In this document: in pieces, positions 12,641-24,138 of the stretch
How the letters are laid out: each line of letters begins with the position of its first letter
Position numbering within the stretch: position 1 is the stretch's first letter
Assembly (NCBI GenBank): GCA_032207245.1
Contig: CM063508.1
Location: 125,961,728-126,025,727 of the forward strand
Reading direction: 5' to 3'
Length of the DNA: 64,000 nt
Source of the DNA: Pardosa pseudoannulata
Taxonomy: Eukaryota > Arthropoda > Arachnida > Araneae > Lycosidae
The notes under the pieces: model-generated
Seen by the model: only the letters and a program-made list of their open reading frames with translations
Told to the model about the DNA's origin: nothing
Database searches by the model: none
Made by a program: the position numbers and the translations under genes

Positions 12641-12970
12641 ACAGCAATCTCGTCGCTGCACTACTGTAAATAGTACTTATAGTTGACTATATTTTACCTA
12701 TATTCTGAGGAATTTAACACAGTTTTGAATCGAATTTATACGCGTAATAAAAGTTTGTTTTTAACAATCAGTAATGTTCACCAAAACAAATTAACTTTTG
12801 AAATGATCTATCTTTCCCGCTGTATGAATTGACTATTATTTTATTTCAAAATTTATTGTCTCAAAGTTTTTGGCAGAGGAGATGCGTGCAAAACTGTTGG
12901 TTTATACCAGGGATGGGAAAACTACAGCCCGCGGATAGAATTTTAAGTTGCCGGTCCGAGGCAAATTTAA

Positions 12971-13101
<131 letters not shown>

Positions 13102-13167
13102 CCATCTCCTTTCTACTTAAATATTACATCCCAAATTTATTATATCACGCCCAGAAGATCAGCGATA

Positions 13168-13344
13168 TATTTGCTTCTTATATGTGAAGAAGTGTTTTCA
13201 ACTTTGAACCTTCGAAAGAATAATTTCAGAAGTAGACTGACAGATGAGCATTTAGCATCGTTCCTTAAAATCAGTACATCTCACTTGGAACCTCAGTATA
13301 AGGAACTTTTAAAAATGAAATCTCAATTTCATTCATCTCATTAA
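13168..13344 (+). pseudogene. hAT transposase C-terminal dimerisation fragment
   Basis: The frame from about 13168 to the TAA at 13342-13344 reads [20 protein letters not shown], then [13 protein letters not shown]. The C-E-x-x-FS motif followed by a basic stretch, R(S/T)RLTDEHL and a short amphipathic segment is the hAT C-terminal dimerisation (Dimer_Tnp_hAT) signature. It most resembles the ZBED/GTF2IRD2-related branch. The catalytic domain and BED zinc finger are absent. The frame remains uninterrupted through its normal C-terminus. It lies inside the 12908-13467 element and is a relic. Confidence 0.8.
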
Positions 13345-13475
13345 CGTATTTAAACCGTTAGGTACTTGTATATTGTTTTTAAAATTTTAGAAAAAAATAT
13401 TTTTTCCCGCCAAATTTATTTTTTTTTTCGATTTTTGTCCCGCTGTCGAATAAGTTTTCCATCCCTGGTTTATAC

Positions 13476-14618
13476 AATGCATTGTAAAGATATTATAAAT
13501 TTGTTTATGTGTGTATATATGTGCGAGCATACAGAAATGTAAATTGTTATGAATGCCTTGACCAATATTGTAAACTTGTGAAATGAATGCAGATGTATGT
13601 TTTCCATTTAATAAAACCTAAGGAAAAATAGCCGTGTTATTCAAAACTTGACAACAAAAAGATTGGCGTAGGAAGCAAAGCAAAGAAAAAAAAAAAAAGA
13701 AACTTAGAAAGTTCGGAATCTTTCAATTCGTTTTGTGTTCTCTCGCTCTTTCGAAGATCTTTTCATCATACCAGTATAGCTGGTTTGACGTCGAAAGCCT
13801 TGAGACTGGGAAAGGAAAACCTGATCCGTAATACTGGTTGTGTCGACTAACTGCTGTTTTTTTGCGGAAGACCCGATTGGGAGCTGAAATAACGCTGAAA
13901 ATCGCATAAAAAATATCCCGTGGAGAGACTATCTGAGAAACCGCAGACTGGGGAGCCCTCAGCTACGTCCGGGGTCAACATGATTCGGCCCCTTTTTATA
14001 ATGCCCTCCCCCCCCTTTTCCAATCTGAATAGCTCGTGCAGGTGTGCATCAAAGACATGTTGTGCCTCATTATAGGAGAAATGATTTTTTAATGCTATCT
14101 TCCCCTTGCTAGCACGATTTGGCTTCTGATTGTTGAATGTTTTTAGTCCCAAACTCCTCGGCAATTTGATTGTCAGCATTGAGCAGAATGGGGTTTTACC
14201 TTTTTAAAAAGCTATGAATGGTGAAGAATTTTTTTTTGCCGGTTTATTGTAATTTATATTTTTTTTATTTAAAAGAAAAAGTAATAATACTCAAAAGTTC
14301 TTTATCATGAATATTTTTTTTCTGAAGCACTTTTCTTGCTTAAATTTTGTTAATAGATGGAGAAAGACACTGTTATGTACTATTATCCGCTGTCTGTAAC
14401 TATCTTTGTCTATGCGTACATGGTGAACAAGGCAATTATATAGGCTGCGTTAATGGTATTCAGTGTTTAAATTATTTTGATTTTCTGCTTTCATTAGCAA
14501 AACATCTAATTGTTATGAACTCTAGAGCTTATTGTCATTGCTTTGAAAGATATGCATTTATAGATAGTTACACCACCCATATATTTGTGTGTCTGTGTGT
14601 ATGTACATGTATATATAT

Positions 14619-14622
<4 letters not shown>
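13476..14622. other. Spacer with moderately GC-richer centre
   Basis: 13700-14180 is richer in G+C and holds minus-strand frames of 67 and 110 codons (13704-13907 and 13847-14179). They overlap in different frames, match no family known to me and lack start or splice context. The rest is AT-rich with nothing recognised. Confidence 0.35.
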
Positions 14623-14678
<56 letters not shown>

Positions 14679-14735
14679 ATAGATATAGATGTAGATATAT
14701 ATAGATACATACATATATTTACATATATATTTATT
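14623..14735. repeat. (CA)n, (TA)n and (GATA)n compound microsatellite
   Basis: CA units (about 14623-14648) pass into TA and then GATA/TAGATA units, followed by imperfect TACATATAT words. Confidence 0.92.
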
Positions 14736-15934
14736 CAGGGTTCCCGTTTACGCGCTATATTTTTTTTATGAAAATTTGTAATAATGGCAAGGCAAAATTT
14801 CTCATTGTTTATTGCTGCAAAACATATATTTTTCTCATTAGTTGCTCCTTGGGACTCAGGTTGCTGATAATTCAGCGCGAACACACACACACACATATAT
14901 CTATATATATTATAATAAATTCTAATAATAGAGTAAATTCTAATAATTATTATAATAGATTAAAAGAAGTTTTTATTTTATCAATCGATTGGGAGGGGTA
15001 CGGGCAATGTTTAAGCTTTTCAATGTAAAATGTTTTACATATTTAAAGTTTTGTTTAAAATTCAATTCCAGTTCTACTTTGGACACTTCTTTGCATAATT
15101 TGGTACCCTGTTGTACCTTTCCATTTAACTTATGACTATCCATGCCTAAATAGCTTTAAAATATCGCTCATCTCTTCTTAATATTGTTTTAGTATTGTTA
15201 AAGTATTACTTTAAATTTAAGTCTTGCAATTAAGAGCTATTATACTAACCGAAATTAATATAATACATGTAAAAGGTGCAAAATATCTGTAATTATAACT
15301 GAAACGAAATAATTGGATTTAACTGCAGTGATATATATGAATTCATCCAAGGAACGAGTCAGTTTTATAATTTCACCAAGAACCTCCTTAATTTTATCCG
15401 TGATATTACTTTTCAGGTATTTACAATTAGGTACGCATTACATCTGTACTAATTTGTTTGTACTTTTTTGTGTGCATTTACATTTTAGAACTATAAATTT
15501 ATACACACACACACATCTGTGTGTGTGTATGTACGTATGTGGGGATGGAAGTCCACCATCATAATCTTGTAAACGTGTAGTGTGATGACATAACTTGTTA
15601 TAAGTTACAGCGAGTCACTGAATTTGAATAAACGTTGTCAGCTATTTAGAAGTACAGTTACTTATCCCTAGTCACCGACGCCATTCAACACACACATAGA
15701 CATACATACACATATAACGGAAATCTAAGCATTGATACTAGTTATTATTCACTAACATATTACTGCTTATTAAAACTGCTATAAAAACTGTGAATAATAG
15801 TAAATTTATTAAAAAATAAAGTGTTGCTGGTCCTTGTTTGTTTTATTCGTAAAACATTTCAACCCTAAAATGTCTGTTAAGAAACGTAAAGTTGAACGTA
15901 AAGTTTCGTTCTCTTAAAGATGAATGAGGATAAA
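14736..15934. other. AT-rich spacer
   Basis: Nothing was recognised apart from short (AC)n runs at 14881-14895 and an AC/TG pair at 15503-15530 that is self-complementary. A TTACTTTTCAG joined to GTATTT occurs at 15415, a weak splice-like juxtaposition. Confidence 0.45.
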
Positions 15935-16385
15935 CATATTTTTTTATAGTTGTTAAATTTTTACAACTTTAAGTTATATTGACTTGCTAATTTTTCCCCG
16001 CTCCGAAAACAGTTTGTCGATATCAGCCGTAGACAATAATGATATAAACGATATATCTGAAATATTATTTTTTATAATTTTTTTAAAGTTGCAGAGGGCA
16101 TTGCAGGAGCAAGCCAATATTGAAGAGAATAGCCCGTTTTTGAGGCTTACTTGGCATGAAAATATTTTTTTATAGTTGTTAAATTTTTACAGTATGTTAT
16201 ATTGACTTGATAATTTTTCTCCGCTCCGAAAACAGTTTGTCGATATCTGTCGTAGACAATAATGTTATAAACAGATATATCTGGAGTATTATTTTTTACA
16301 ATTTTTTTAAAGTTGCAGAGGGCCTTGCAGGAGCAAGCGAATATTGAAGAGAATAGCCCGTCTTTGATGCTTACTTGGAAGCTTA
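15935..16385. repeat. Tandem duplication, ~226-bp unit, 2 copies
   Basis: TATAGTTGTTAAATTTTTACA starts at 15945 and 16171. Both copies share the CCGCTCCGAAAACAGTTTGT block and a TTTTTTTAAAGTTGCAG stretch followed by AGGGC(A/C)TTGCAGGAGCAAG. The last part is a plausible 3' splice site followed by an open frame in each copy (see findings). Confidence 0.9.
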
Positions 16386-16419
16386 GGACAGGATGTGTGT
16401 CTTTATTTTAATGTGAACA

Positions 16420-16740
16420 GATTGCCATAGTATAGTGACGGTGATTGACTAAAGTGTGCGTTATTCATCTCTCAGCTCTTAACCCTTATAAAACTCTTCC
16501 TCTCTCGCTCTCCTCGTGTCGTCAGTCTGACTGGATAAAAAAGAGTAAGTACTAATATGTGAAGCGATGGATGAATGGAAAAAAGTCATGAATGAACTTG
16601 GCCCGCCCTTCTCCGTAAATAAGCCGCAGCGACGTCACCTCAGTTTACTCATTAAGTCTTGCAAATTTTAATGGCTCAATGAGCAACTTCCAAGGCCGCC
16701 TATTGCCCTCTGCTTCAAGAGTTTTCTAAATTTCGCCGTG
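16420..16740 (+). promoter_or_regulatory. Candidate TATA promoter-like segment
   Basis: TATAAAA lies at 16487-16493, with an arthropod-type initiator TCAGTC at 16522-16527. A GAGTAAGTA donor-like word follows at 16553. Downstream CGACGTCAC (about 16630) resembles a CRE. G+C is higher than in the neighbourhood. These are short motifs that occur by chance, the TATA to initiator distance is slightly long, and no downstream coding exon was identified. Confidence 0.2.
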
Positions 16741-16741
16741 G

Positions 16742-18162
16742 TTTATTTAGACCGTTGAGAAATTGTCGAGTTATCTCAATTATTGTGTTTTTAAATAGAC
16801 AGTTTAATTGGTTTAGGACACAGAACCTTCATAGGTTTTTAAATCCGGTTACTGATAAGCTTAGCGAAGATTGAATTGCTATAAGTTGCTAATCAATAAA
16901 ATATTTTAGTTTGAATTTTATTGCTTGAAAAGTTTTAAAACTTATTTTAGATTTCCATTTTATTTATTTGTTAAAATTTGAGAATAAACATGTTTCCTGA
17001 TATATTATAATAGACTAAATATATCAAGATTTAATACCCATTTCTCAAATAGGACACAGTGATAAAAGTGATAAATTCACTCTTTTTTATGCCATTATTT
17101 TTAGTTTGGGAATGAAATGGATTAAAAAAGACTAACTAAAGTAAAAATCTTGAATAAAATGGATTAAAAAAAGACTAACTAAAGTAAAAATCTTGAATAA
17201 AATGGATTAAAAAAGACTAACTAAAGTAAAAATCTTCTTTACATGCCACAAGTACGCATATTTGTTAAACATCCTAGAAAAGTTAAATTAGTAAAGTAAT
17301 TGAAGTCATAAAACCATAATAAGTTTTTGAATCCTGTTTGCAAATAATTACAATTCAATCAGCTTAGTGAGCTGATTGAATTGCAATTATTTGCTAATCA
17401 ATAAAATATTCGAGTTTGCTTTTTATTGCTTGAACAGTATTTTAACTCATCCGATTTTATTAATTTTTTTTTCAAATTTGAGAATAATTATTTTTCCTGA
17501 GAAATAATAATAGTCTAAATATATCAAATAATTTGAGAATAATTTGTTATAGTTTATTTAAACTATTGAAACATTTTTAAGCTATCTCAATTGTTGTAAT
17601 TTTAAATAGATAATTTAATTCTTTTGGGACACAAAAAAAAAACCTTCACGGGCTTTAAAATCCTTTTAATATAGCGAACGGATTAAATTGTAATTATTTG
17701 TAAATCAATAAAATATTTTAGTTTGCTTTTTATTGCTTGAAAAATTATTTTAAAATTATTTTAGATTCCATTTTATTAAATAAAATTTGAGAATAACCAT
17801 GTTTACTAACATATTATGTAGACTAAATATTTTAAGATTTAGTACCCTTTTCTCAAATAGGACACATTGATAAGAGTGATAAATTTACTCTTTTATGTCA
17901 TTATTTTTAGTTTGGAATAAAATGGATTAAAAAAGACTAACTAAAGTAAAATTTTATCCGTTTCTTTACATGTCACAAGTACACACTTATATTTGTTATA
18001 CAACCTAGAAAAGTTAAATTAGTAAAGTAATTGAAAACATTAAATCATAATAAGTTTTTGAATCCTGTTACTGATAAGCTTAGCGAGCAGATTGAATTGT
18101 AATTATTTGCTAATCAATAAACTATTTGAGTTTGCTTTTTATTGCTTGAACGGTATTTTAAC
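16742..18162. repeat. Nested local duplications (~810-bp period with sub-units)
   Basis: Blocks such as TTTATTTA(G/A)AC..TTGA, AGCTTAGCGA..GATTGAATTG, TTTTATTGCTTGAA and AAATTTGAGAATAA recur between 16742 and 19030 in the same order. The outer repeat spacing is about 810 bases (16742 and 17552). It includes three head-to-tail copies of a 44-bp unit containing GACTAACTAAAGTAAAAATC (17111-17235). One unit carries a 25-bp hairpin (17340-17394). Confidence 0.8.
17340..17394. repeat. 25-bp-arm hairpin within a repeat unit
   Basis: 17340-17364 pairs with 17370-17394 (24 of 25 positions) across the loop TAGTG. The paralogous unit near 18060-18110 has the right arm but not the left. Confidence 0.9.
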
Positions 18163-18168
18163 TCATTA

Positions 18169-18961
18169 CATGGTTTCCGCGCACCTGGAAAGTCAGGGAA
18201 AGTCATGGAAAATCATGGATTTAGACAATGGATTAATTTTGTCCTGGAAAGTCTTGATTTTTCAAGCAAAATGAGTAAAAGTCATGGAAAGTCATGGATC
18301 CGCCAAACTACCGATTAAAAAAATGCATCGAATTGTTTAATTCTAATTTTACTTTTCATTTGACTGAAGTTTCTGAGTTTGATATTTATGTATTATCCTA
18401 TTGACCAAATTGCCAAATAAAATTTGTTCACCAAGGAAACTCAAAGCAAGAAAGCTTAATGGTTGGGTAAATGTATATTATTCTGGTTTCTTTCTTAAAT
18501 TTTAGATTAAAATTTTATTAATATAATAATTATTTCTTAATAAAAATTAGTTAAGATTTTTGCACAAAATATAAGTTTATCTCTAGGGATGTTGTATATA
18601 AACATTATAGGGTTATATTTGGCTATTATTCATGGTCACCTGGATAATATCAAAGTACCCTGAATTTAAATTGGAAACATTTTGATTGAAAAATTGCTAT
18701 ATGATTAAACTTAGGTATGTAGATACAACAATTTATTTTTATGTAAGTTTTTTAACACTTATAAAGTAAGTTTATAGCTTTTTTATGATAAAATTCCTGT
18801 AATTTCTCTAAAAGCATATATTTTATTTGTATGTACATCAGAAGTTTTATTCATATATACTTTAACGGAAGCTTTTTAAAGTCATGGAAAATGATCTGCT
18901 AAATCAGGGAAAGTCATGAAAAGTCATGGATTTGAAAAATTTTATTTTGGCAGATACCCTG
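18169..18961. mobile_element. Non-autonomous DNA transposon with 6-bp target duplication
   Basis: TCATTA flanks both edges (18163-18168 and 18962-18967). The ends are CATGGTTTCCGC and, inverted, CAGGGTATCTGCC. The sister repeat unit near 17445 reads AACTCATCCGATTTT, the length expected for an empty site if exactly 6 bases were duplicated. Short AAAGTCATGGAAAGTCATGG motifs lie near both ends in the same (direct) orientation. There is no coding region. The ends look hAT-like, but a 6-bp duplication is not the usual 8. Confidence 0.7.
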
Positions 18962-19234
18962 TCATTAGATTTTATGTACTTTTTTTAAAATTTGAGAATA
19001 ATTATTTTTCCTGATATATAATAGTAGTCTAAATATAATTGTACAGAGGTTGGTCAATGGTAGTCGGTGCAAGGGGTACCGTGACCTCAGTCCCCTTTCT
19101 GTGAGCCGCCCATGAATGGTCCTTGAGGTCACCGAGGAAAAATTTTGAAAGAATATTTTTTATGAACAAACTCTGAAACTATTAAATTAACACGTCTAAT
19201 TATTAGATAGTTTTCTGGTTGAATTCGTGGTCAT

Positions 19235-19488
19235 GGAAAGATGTTTGCAATTGTCTCGAGAGGTTGGACTTAAGAGAGTGGGTTGTCGTAATTTAGAAAC
19301 TGGGGCCAAGCTCTCCACCTCTAAGAGGTATCCTTTGGTAACTAAGAGAACATTGCGATCGCAAACCTATTTTTCATGACTCAACCGCCATTATTGAACA
19401 TACGGATCTCTGGCCAGCTTGAGCCTCGATCTCGCAATCCTCCGGTTACGAGATCTCAGCCTTTACCGGCTTAGTCATTGCAGCTCCA
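19235..19488 (-). mobile_element. tRNA-derived SINE, family 2
   Basis: On the minus strand the head reads GACTAAGCCGGTAAAGG (A-box-like) and then a degraded B box. The body includes AATAATGGCGGTTGAGTCAT and words shared with the copies at 24362-24706 and 48990-49180. Confidence 0.6.
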
Positions 19489-19709
19489 ATCATTAGATAA
19501 TCGTTATATAGGATAATTCAATGAGAGATAATCCAGCTTGTGAGATGGATTAGTTATATATTTCTAGAATTGGCTACCAGTTATGGGGGAGATGTTAATT
19601 TTGTAATAATGTATCTGAATGTTATGCTCACTTTATTTGTTATCCTTCAGTACATGACTGCAAAATGTGCTTGATGCAAATCAGACGAATCAAATGCTTT
19701 TGCACTGTT

Positions 19710-20116
19710 GGAATTGTAAAATAGTAAAGAAGTTATTTGATGTTAATTTTAATCCAGGGTTTCTGGTAAATTATAAAACATACCAGTCCATTGTTTAAAT
19801 AAACAGTACTAGCTTTCGATGTATAGTAGGCATATATAGGGCTGCTTAGTCCATCTCTCCTAGTCGTTAGGATGGGTGAATCATTTTTTAGATGATTAAT
19901 ATTTTATTTTTTTCGGAATTGTAAAATAGTAAAGAAGCTATTAGATGATAATTTTAATCCAGGGTTTCTGGTAAAGTATAAAACATACCAGTCCATTATT
20001 CTAATAAACAGTACTAGCGTTCGATGCATAGTAGGCATTAGGGTTGCTTAGTCCATCTCTCCTAGTCGTTAGGATGGGTGAATCATTTTTTAGATGATTA
20101 ATATTTTATTTTTTGC
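19710..20116. repeat. Tandem duplication, 205-bp unit, 2 copies
   Basis: GGAATTGTAAAATAGTAAAG begins at 19710 and 19915. Most of both copies is identical, including CTCCTAGTCGTTAGGATGGG. Confidence 0.93.
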
Positions 20117-20462
20117 AAATATTTCATAATTTAAATTTATTTGTATATTAATAATTACTATTATTATAAAACGATGTAGTTGATTCTTTTCTATATAGAT
20201 TATGGGGGGGGGGTTAGGTTCTGATTGAAGCAGAAGAGAGGGGACTTGCCTCTCGACGAATCGCGTAGAACCGAGTATTTATAAATCGGATGGTAAGACT
20301 TTTGTTATGAGCTGTAAATAATGTGGAAAAGCATGTTTTTTTTTGTTTTTTTTCCCAATTGAAAATATTTTCTTATTGCAAAAACTGATTATCTATATTA
20401 AAAATTACAACAGATAATGCGCTTGGTTTGGATAAACCACTACAGTCAGTTTTTACTTCTTA

Positions 20463-20577
20463 ATAGACCGGAACCTTTTGCTTAATGCCGCTTCTGAATA
20501 GTTACGAATATTTACATTTGCTGCAGGATATGAACCAGCGTACTCGTTCCAAGAGTTAGCGTCCTATCCGTCCATCA
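20463..20577 (-). mobile_element. SINE family 1, degenerate copy
   Basis: Fragments of the family are readable in order on the minus strand (AATGCCGCTTCTGAATAGTTACGA, then the degraded B-box region). Confidence 0.55.
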
Positions 20578-20644
20578 TTCTCTTGGGAGAAAAATTTTAT
20601 AATTTTTACAATCTAGCTTTAAATACAGAGTTTGAGAAGTATTT

Positions 20645-20808
20645 GATTTGATTGGGAGCGCTATTTTCTATTGTTTTGCTACACGAGGGCTAAGGAGATC
20701 GGGATCTACTGTATAAACAAATACGAAAATCCCGACCAGCAGCGGAATTCAAACTCGTGAACTCCGGTACCAAAAATCAGCGGCCTACCTGTCAGCCATC
20801 GTCCGTCT
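20645..20808 (-). mobile_element. SINE family 1 copy
   Basis: Minus-strand copy containing CACGAGGGCTAAGGAGATCG and AACTCGTGAACTCCGGTACC. It is diverged in the centre. Confidence 0.75.
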
Positions 20809-20855
20809 AGTTTTAGGGAGTGGGCTTAAATGTCTTTAATCCTAACTGTTTTGAA

Positions 20856-20919
20856 GGTTTGGTTTGGTTTGGAGTGCTACGGTCTACTTTTTGTAACGTG
20901 AGGGCTAATGAGACCAAAG
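20856..20919 (-). mobile_element. SINE family 1, truncated
   Basis: Only the tail half is present (GGTTTGGTTTGGAGTGCTAC through CTAATGAGACC). The tRNA-like head is missing, a usual result of incomplete reverse transcription. Confidence 0.8.
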
Positions 20920-21137
20920 TATTAGGATAATAATTTTACTAACACACTTTTACGTCCATGCTCAGTATTTCTGAATTTCTGACTGATACATCGACCAAGG
21001 ATTACAACAAGTGCCATACTTGATAACTTTTTATAAAAAAAAACTTTGTCACTAAATAATACATGTCACTACTCAATTTCATATCATGAGGAATATCAAT
21101 AATTTCAATTAAAAACTATGGATACACGAAATCACGG

Positions 21138-21302
21138 GTTTGATTTGGTTTGGAACGTTAAGGTGAACTTTTTTGAAACACGAGGGCTAATGAGACCAGG
21201 ACCTACAGCTTAAAGCCGATTCCGAACGGCTACGTACATCCATGCCACAATGGGATTCGAACCCACGAACTCCGGCACCCTAACCAATCGGCCATCGTCC
21301 GG
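21138..21302 (-). mobile_element. SINE family 1, near full length
   Basis: Minus-strand copy. The complement of a perfect B box (GGGATTCGAACCC) lies at about 21251, and the A-box region CCAATCGGCCATCG closes the head at 21300. This is a tRNA-derived pol III element, not a working tRNA, because no acceptor stem can form. Confidence 0.88.
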
Positions 21303-21534
21303 TAACTTGTTTTTAGTTGATTATTGAATTTTGACTTGAAGTATAGAGGAGAAATAGAAGATGTTTAACATTATCTTGTTTTTTCCATCAGTATGTAAAT
21401 ATAGTGGAATATAATTAACAACGTATTCTGTGGTATAAGTTAGAAGAAATTTTCCTTCTTTAATCTGTTTCATAAGACTTAAATTTTTTCCTTCTCTACT
21501 AAAAAATCTGACTATTAGGGAAAAAAATACTCCT

Positions 21535-21568
21535 ATTTTAATTAGGGATGCAAATCCCTAATTAAAAT
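21535..21568. repeat. Perfect 15-bp hairpin over a transposon edge
   Basis: 21535-21549 (ATTTTAATTAGGGAT) is the inverse of 21554-21568, with loop GCAA. The left arm spans the 8-bp target duplication plus the first 7 bases of the hAT end. Confidence 0.95.
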
Positions 21569-22303
21569 AGTTATCCGACCAACATACTGCATCCGGTATA
21601 TCCAACCACTATACCGGATAATTGGCAGTTGCCAGATATTACAATTATCCGGTAGTAAATCTGGCCAAATATTATACACCGAGAAATAAGATAAATGTAA
21701 CAAAAAAAAAAATACAAAATGTTAAACAATATACTATATGAAACAATGCGTTACAAGTATTTTGGAGCATTATGGAAAAAATTAGGTTTATTTATACATT
21801 TCATTACAAAAAATCATAAATCATTCTTTTTTCAGTTTCAACAGTAAAATTGTGTTATTGCATCTCAGAACACAAAAGGCAAAATTTACTTTTTTTGGAG
21901 GATAGAAAAATAAAAATAATTTACTAAAAGAAATGTGGGAATATGTTTTTGAAATTTTTTATACACAAACATAAGAATCATTAAAGAAGGAAGGCTAAGG
22001 ACTATTAAAACATGTTTTTATCGGGATTTGAGTTTTCAGATTAAATAGTGTTGAATTGAGATATTGAGTACTGAAACTTAAAGTAAAGAAAAATATTTAA
22101 AATAAATTATAGTACAAATAGTTGACTAATAAAAAATATGAAAGGTGAGAAAAATACTACAATTTGGTTGCAAAAATAAGGTAAATAAAGCTGACTTATT
22201 TAAAATAAATTTTAAAAGAAAAAGTGGGAAATATACTGACATCTGGCTGAAACTCTGGCCAGATATCCGGTATCCGATCAAATTGACATCCGTTGCAACC
22301 CTA
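21543..22303. mobile_element. hAT element with perfect 8-bp target duplication
   Basis: The ends are TAGGGATGCAA (21543) and TTGCAACCCTA (ending 22303). ATTTTAAT flanks both sides exactly (21535-21542 and 22304-22311). Repeated ATCCGGTAT words lie near both ends, the subterminal motif pattern of this hAT group. At 761 bp and without a recognisable transposase it is non-autonomous. Confidence 0.9.
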
Positions 22304-22311
22304 ATTTTAAT

Positions 22312-23750
22312 GTCAGTTTTCATATCTAAAATTCAACAAGCATCGTGTGAAGTAGCATTGAAAATATCTTGGTACAGAGCTCAATGGTCGCTTGATTTTT
22401 ATGTTGTGTTTCGAGTCTCTAAAGTCAAGTCTCTTTTTTTTTTCGTTCCTTGACAGCTTTCTACTGATTCTGAAAAACAGTATGGTAGTGAACGCTTCCT
22501 GTTGACAGTTGGACTTCGAAAAAAAATTTTCGAAAGAAAAAAGCATTCGCCCAGGTACTGTTCGAAAATGGAAGCTCATAAATTTCGTGGTTCTGGCTTT
22601 TTGCCCGTGGGCTGCATTTCAGGCAAATTGCCTACGGTCTTTTAATTACCGTGCCAAGGCTTCTTTTACAGTAGGACAAAATATTTATGAATGATGGTGC
22701 AAGCCAACTCCTCATTGGAGTAAATATATATTTATAGAGAGTACAATTCTCCCCTCCCCCACTCCTGCGCGAGTCGACAAACTGCCAAATAAAAATGTCG
22801 AGATATTTTTGTGAGAAATTTTTAAGAATTTTTTTTTCTTTTTTTCTCCTCTTGGAAACTGATAACGACCTGTTTAAAATCCAGCCTCGCTGATTCACAA
22901 TGAGTTTCATTAATGTTCTAGTTACGGTGGTGAGCCTCTGGCGAAAAATTAAAATAAATTCTGTTCGCCTCAGAATGAAAAGCCGTGCGAATGAAAGATT
23001 TATTTTATGTATATTCCTATTTCCAGCCAAGTGGTTTTTAAGAGCATTCTATGAAAAAAAATGTGAATATGAGGAAGGAAAGCTGCTTTTATTAATTTTT
23101 CAATAGAGTGTAAGTGGATGTTATAGTCGTCGACAACTTTAAACAACGATTTTTATGAAAACAAGACGAAAAAATAAGTTATAGTTTTATTCTAAGCTAT
23201 AATTTAAGCAAAAGCTGCAAGGCAGCTAAGCAGGCTGTAAAGCTGTTACTCATTTAGTATTTCCCGAGTATCCTGATTAAGGACTTTTAGCTTTCGAAAA
23301 TAATTATCAGCTTTCTTCTGTAATCATTAGAATTGCTTCTGTTTTAATTAACACCCGAAGTGCTGGAAAGATACTGGAAGTACGCAGTTAAAGGGCTGGA
23401 CATAGACTGTTAGCTCTTCTCTCTTTTTTTTTTAAAAGCATATCATAGCTTTTAAGTAAAGAAATAAATTACTACCGCATATTTTTGAATGTTTATCAAA
23501 AATTATAAAATACACTTTTCCTTGTTATCCAATAAAAAAATTTAAATTGGTTTTCTGAAAAGCTGATTTTTGTTACACCTCACACCTTTGCAATCATAAA
23601 TACCATAATTGTTTTCTATATTTAATGAAATTTTAACTGTGTTTGTAATCATGTTATGTATGCATTGAACAACAAGGTCATAAATATATACATTTAGAGA
23701 TGATTTATTGTTTTCCAATGCAATTGGCAATACACACAGATATCTTTATA
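22312..23750. other. Spacer with unrecognised overlapping open frames
   Basis: Frames of 60-132 codons overlap on both strands (22313-23106), which points to composition rather than coding. None is recognisable. A short SINE family 2 fragment (CTGTTACTCATTTAGTAT) sits at about 23241-23290. Confidence 0.4.
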
Positions 23751-23751
23751 C

Positions 23752-24035
23752 TAAACACGGTTGCATAGCTGTTACTCATTTAGCATCTCCTGGGTAACAT
23801 GCTTAAGGAATTTTACGGAAACGAGTTACATTGCTCCCTCTAGGTTCTCATTAATTTAGAAACAGGGTCCAAGCAGAGCATCCCCTCATCCTGGCGTGGC
23901 CTGTTACATCTGGAGGTATTGTTCGAACTTGTATGACATTCCAACCACTAACCTATTTTACGTGTCCCAGGATGGAACACGGAAGAGTATCTTTGTCCGT
24001 CTTGAGCCTCGAACTAGCAGCTGAGCTACTGCGGT
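23752..24035 (-). mobile_element. SINE family 2 copy
   Basis: Minus strand. The 3' part GCTGTTACTCATTTAGCATC matches, in complement, the 3' end of the copy at 27957-28370. The head region CTGAGCTACTGCGGTTCAGA lies near 24020. Confidence 0.65.
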
Positions 24036-24138
24036 TCAGAGATGAGTTATTGAAATTTATATTAAAAATTTTTATCTTTTTCCCCTTGATTTTTTGCTGT
24101 AAACTACTCGACTGGCTATAACTCATTTATACTGTAAA

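Noticed and set aside
13704..14179. Minus-strand frames of 67 and 110 codons
   Set aside because: Overlapping frames without any recognisable domain. Kept only as a GC-richer spacer.
22313..23106. Several 60-130-codon frames on both strands
   Set aside because: Open on both strands in overlapping positions, basic or Phe-rich AT-driven composition, no family resemblance.
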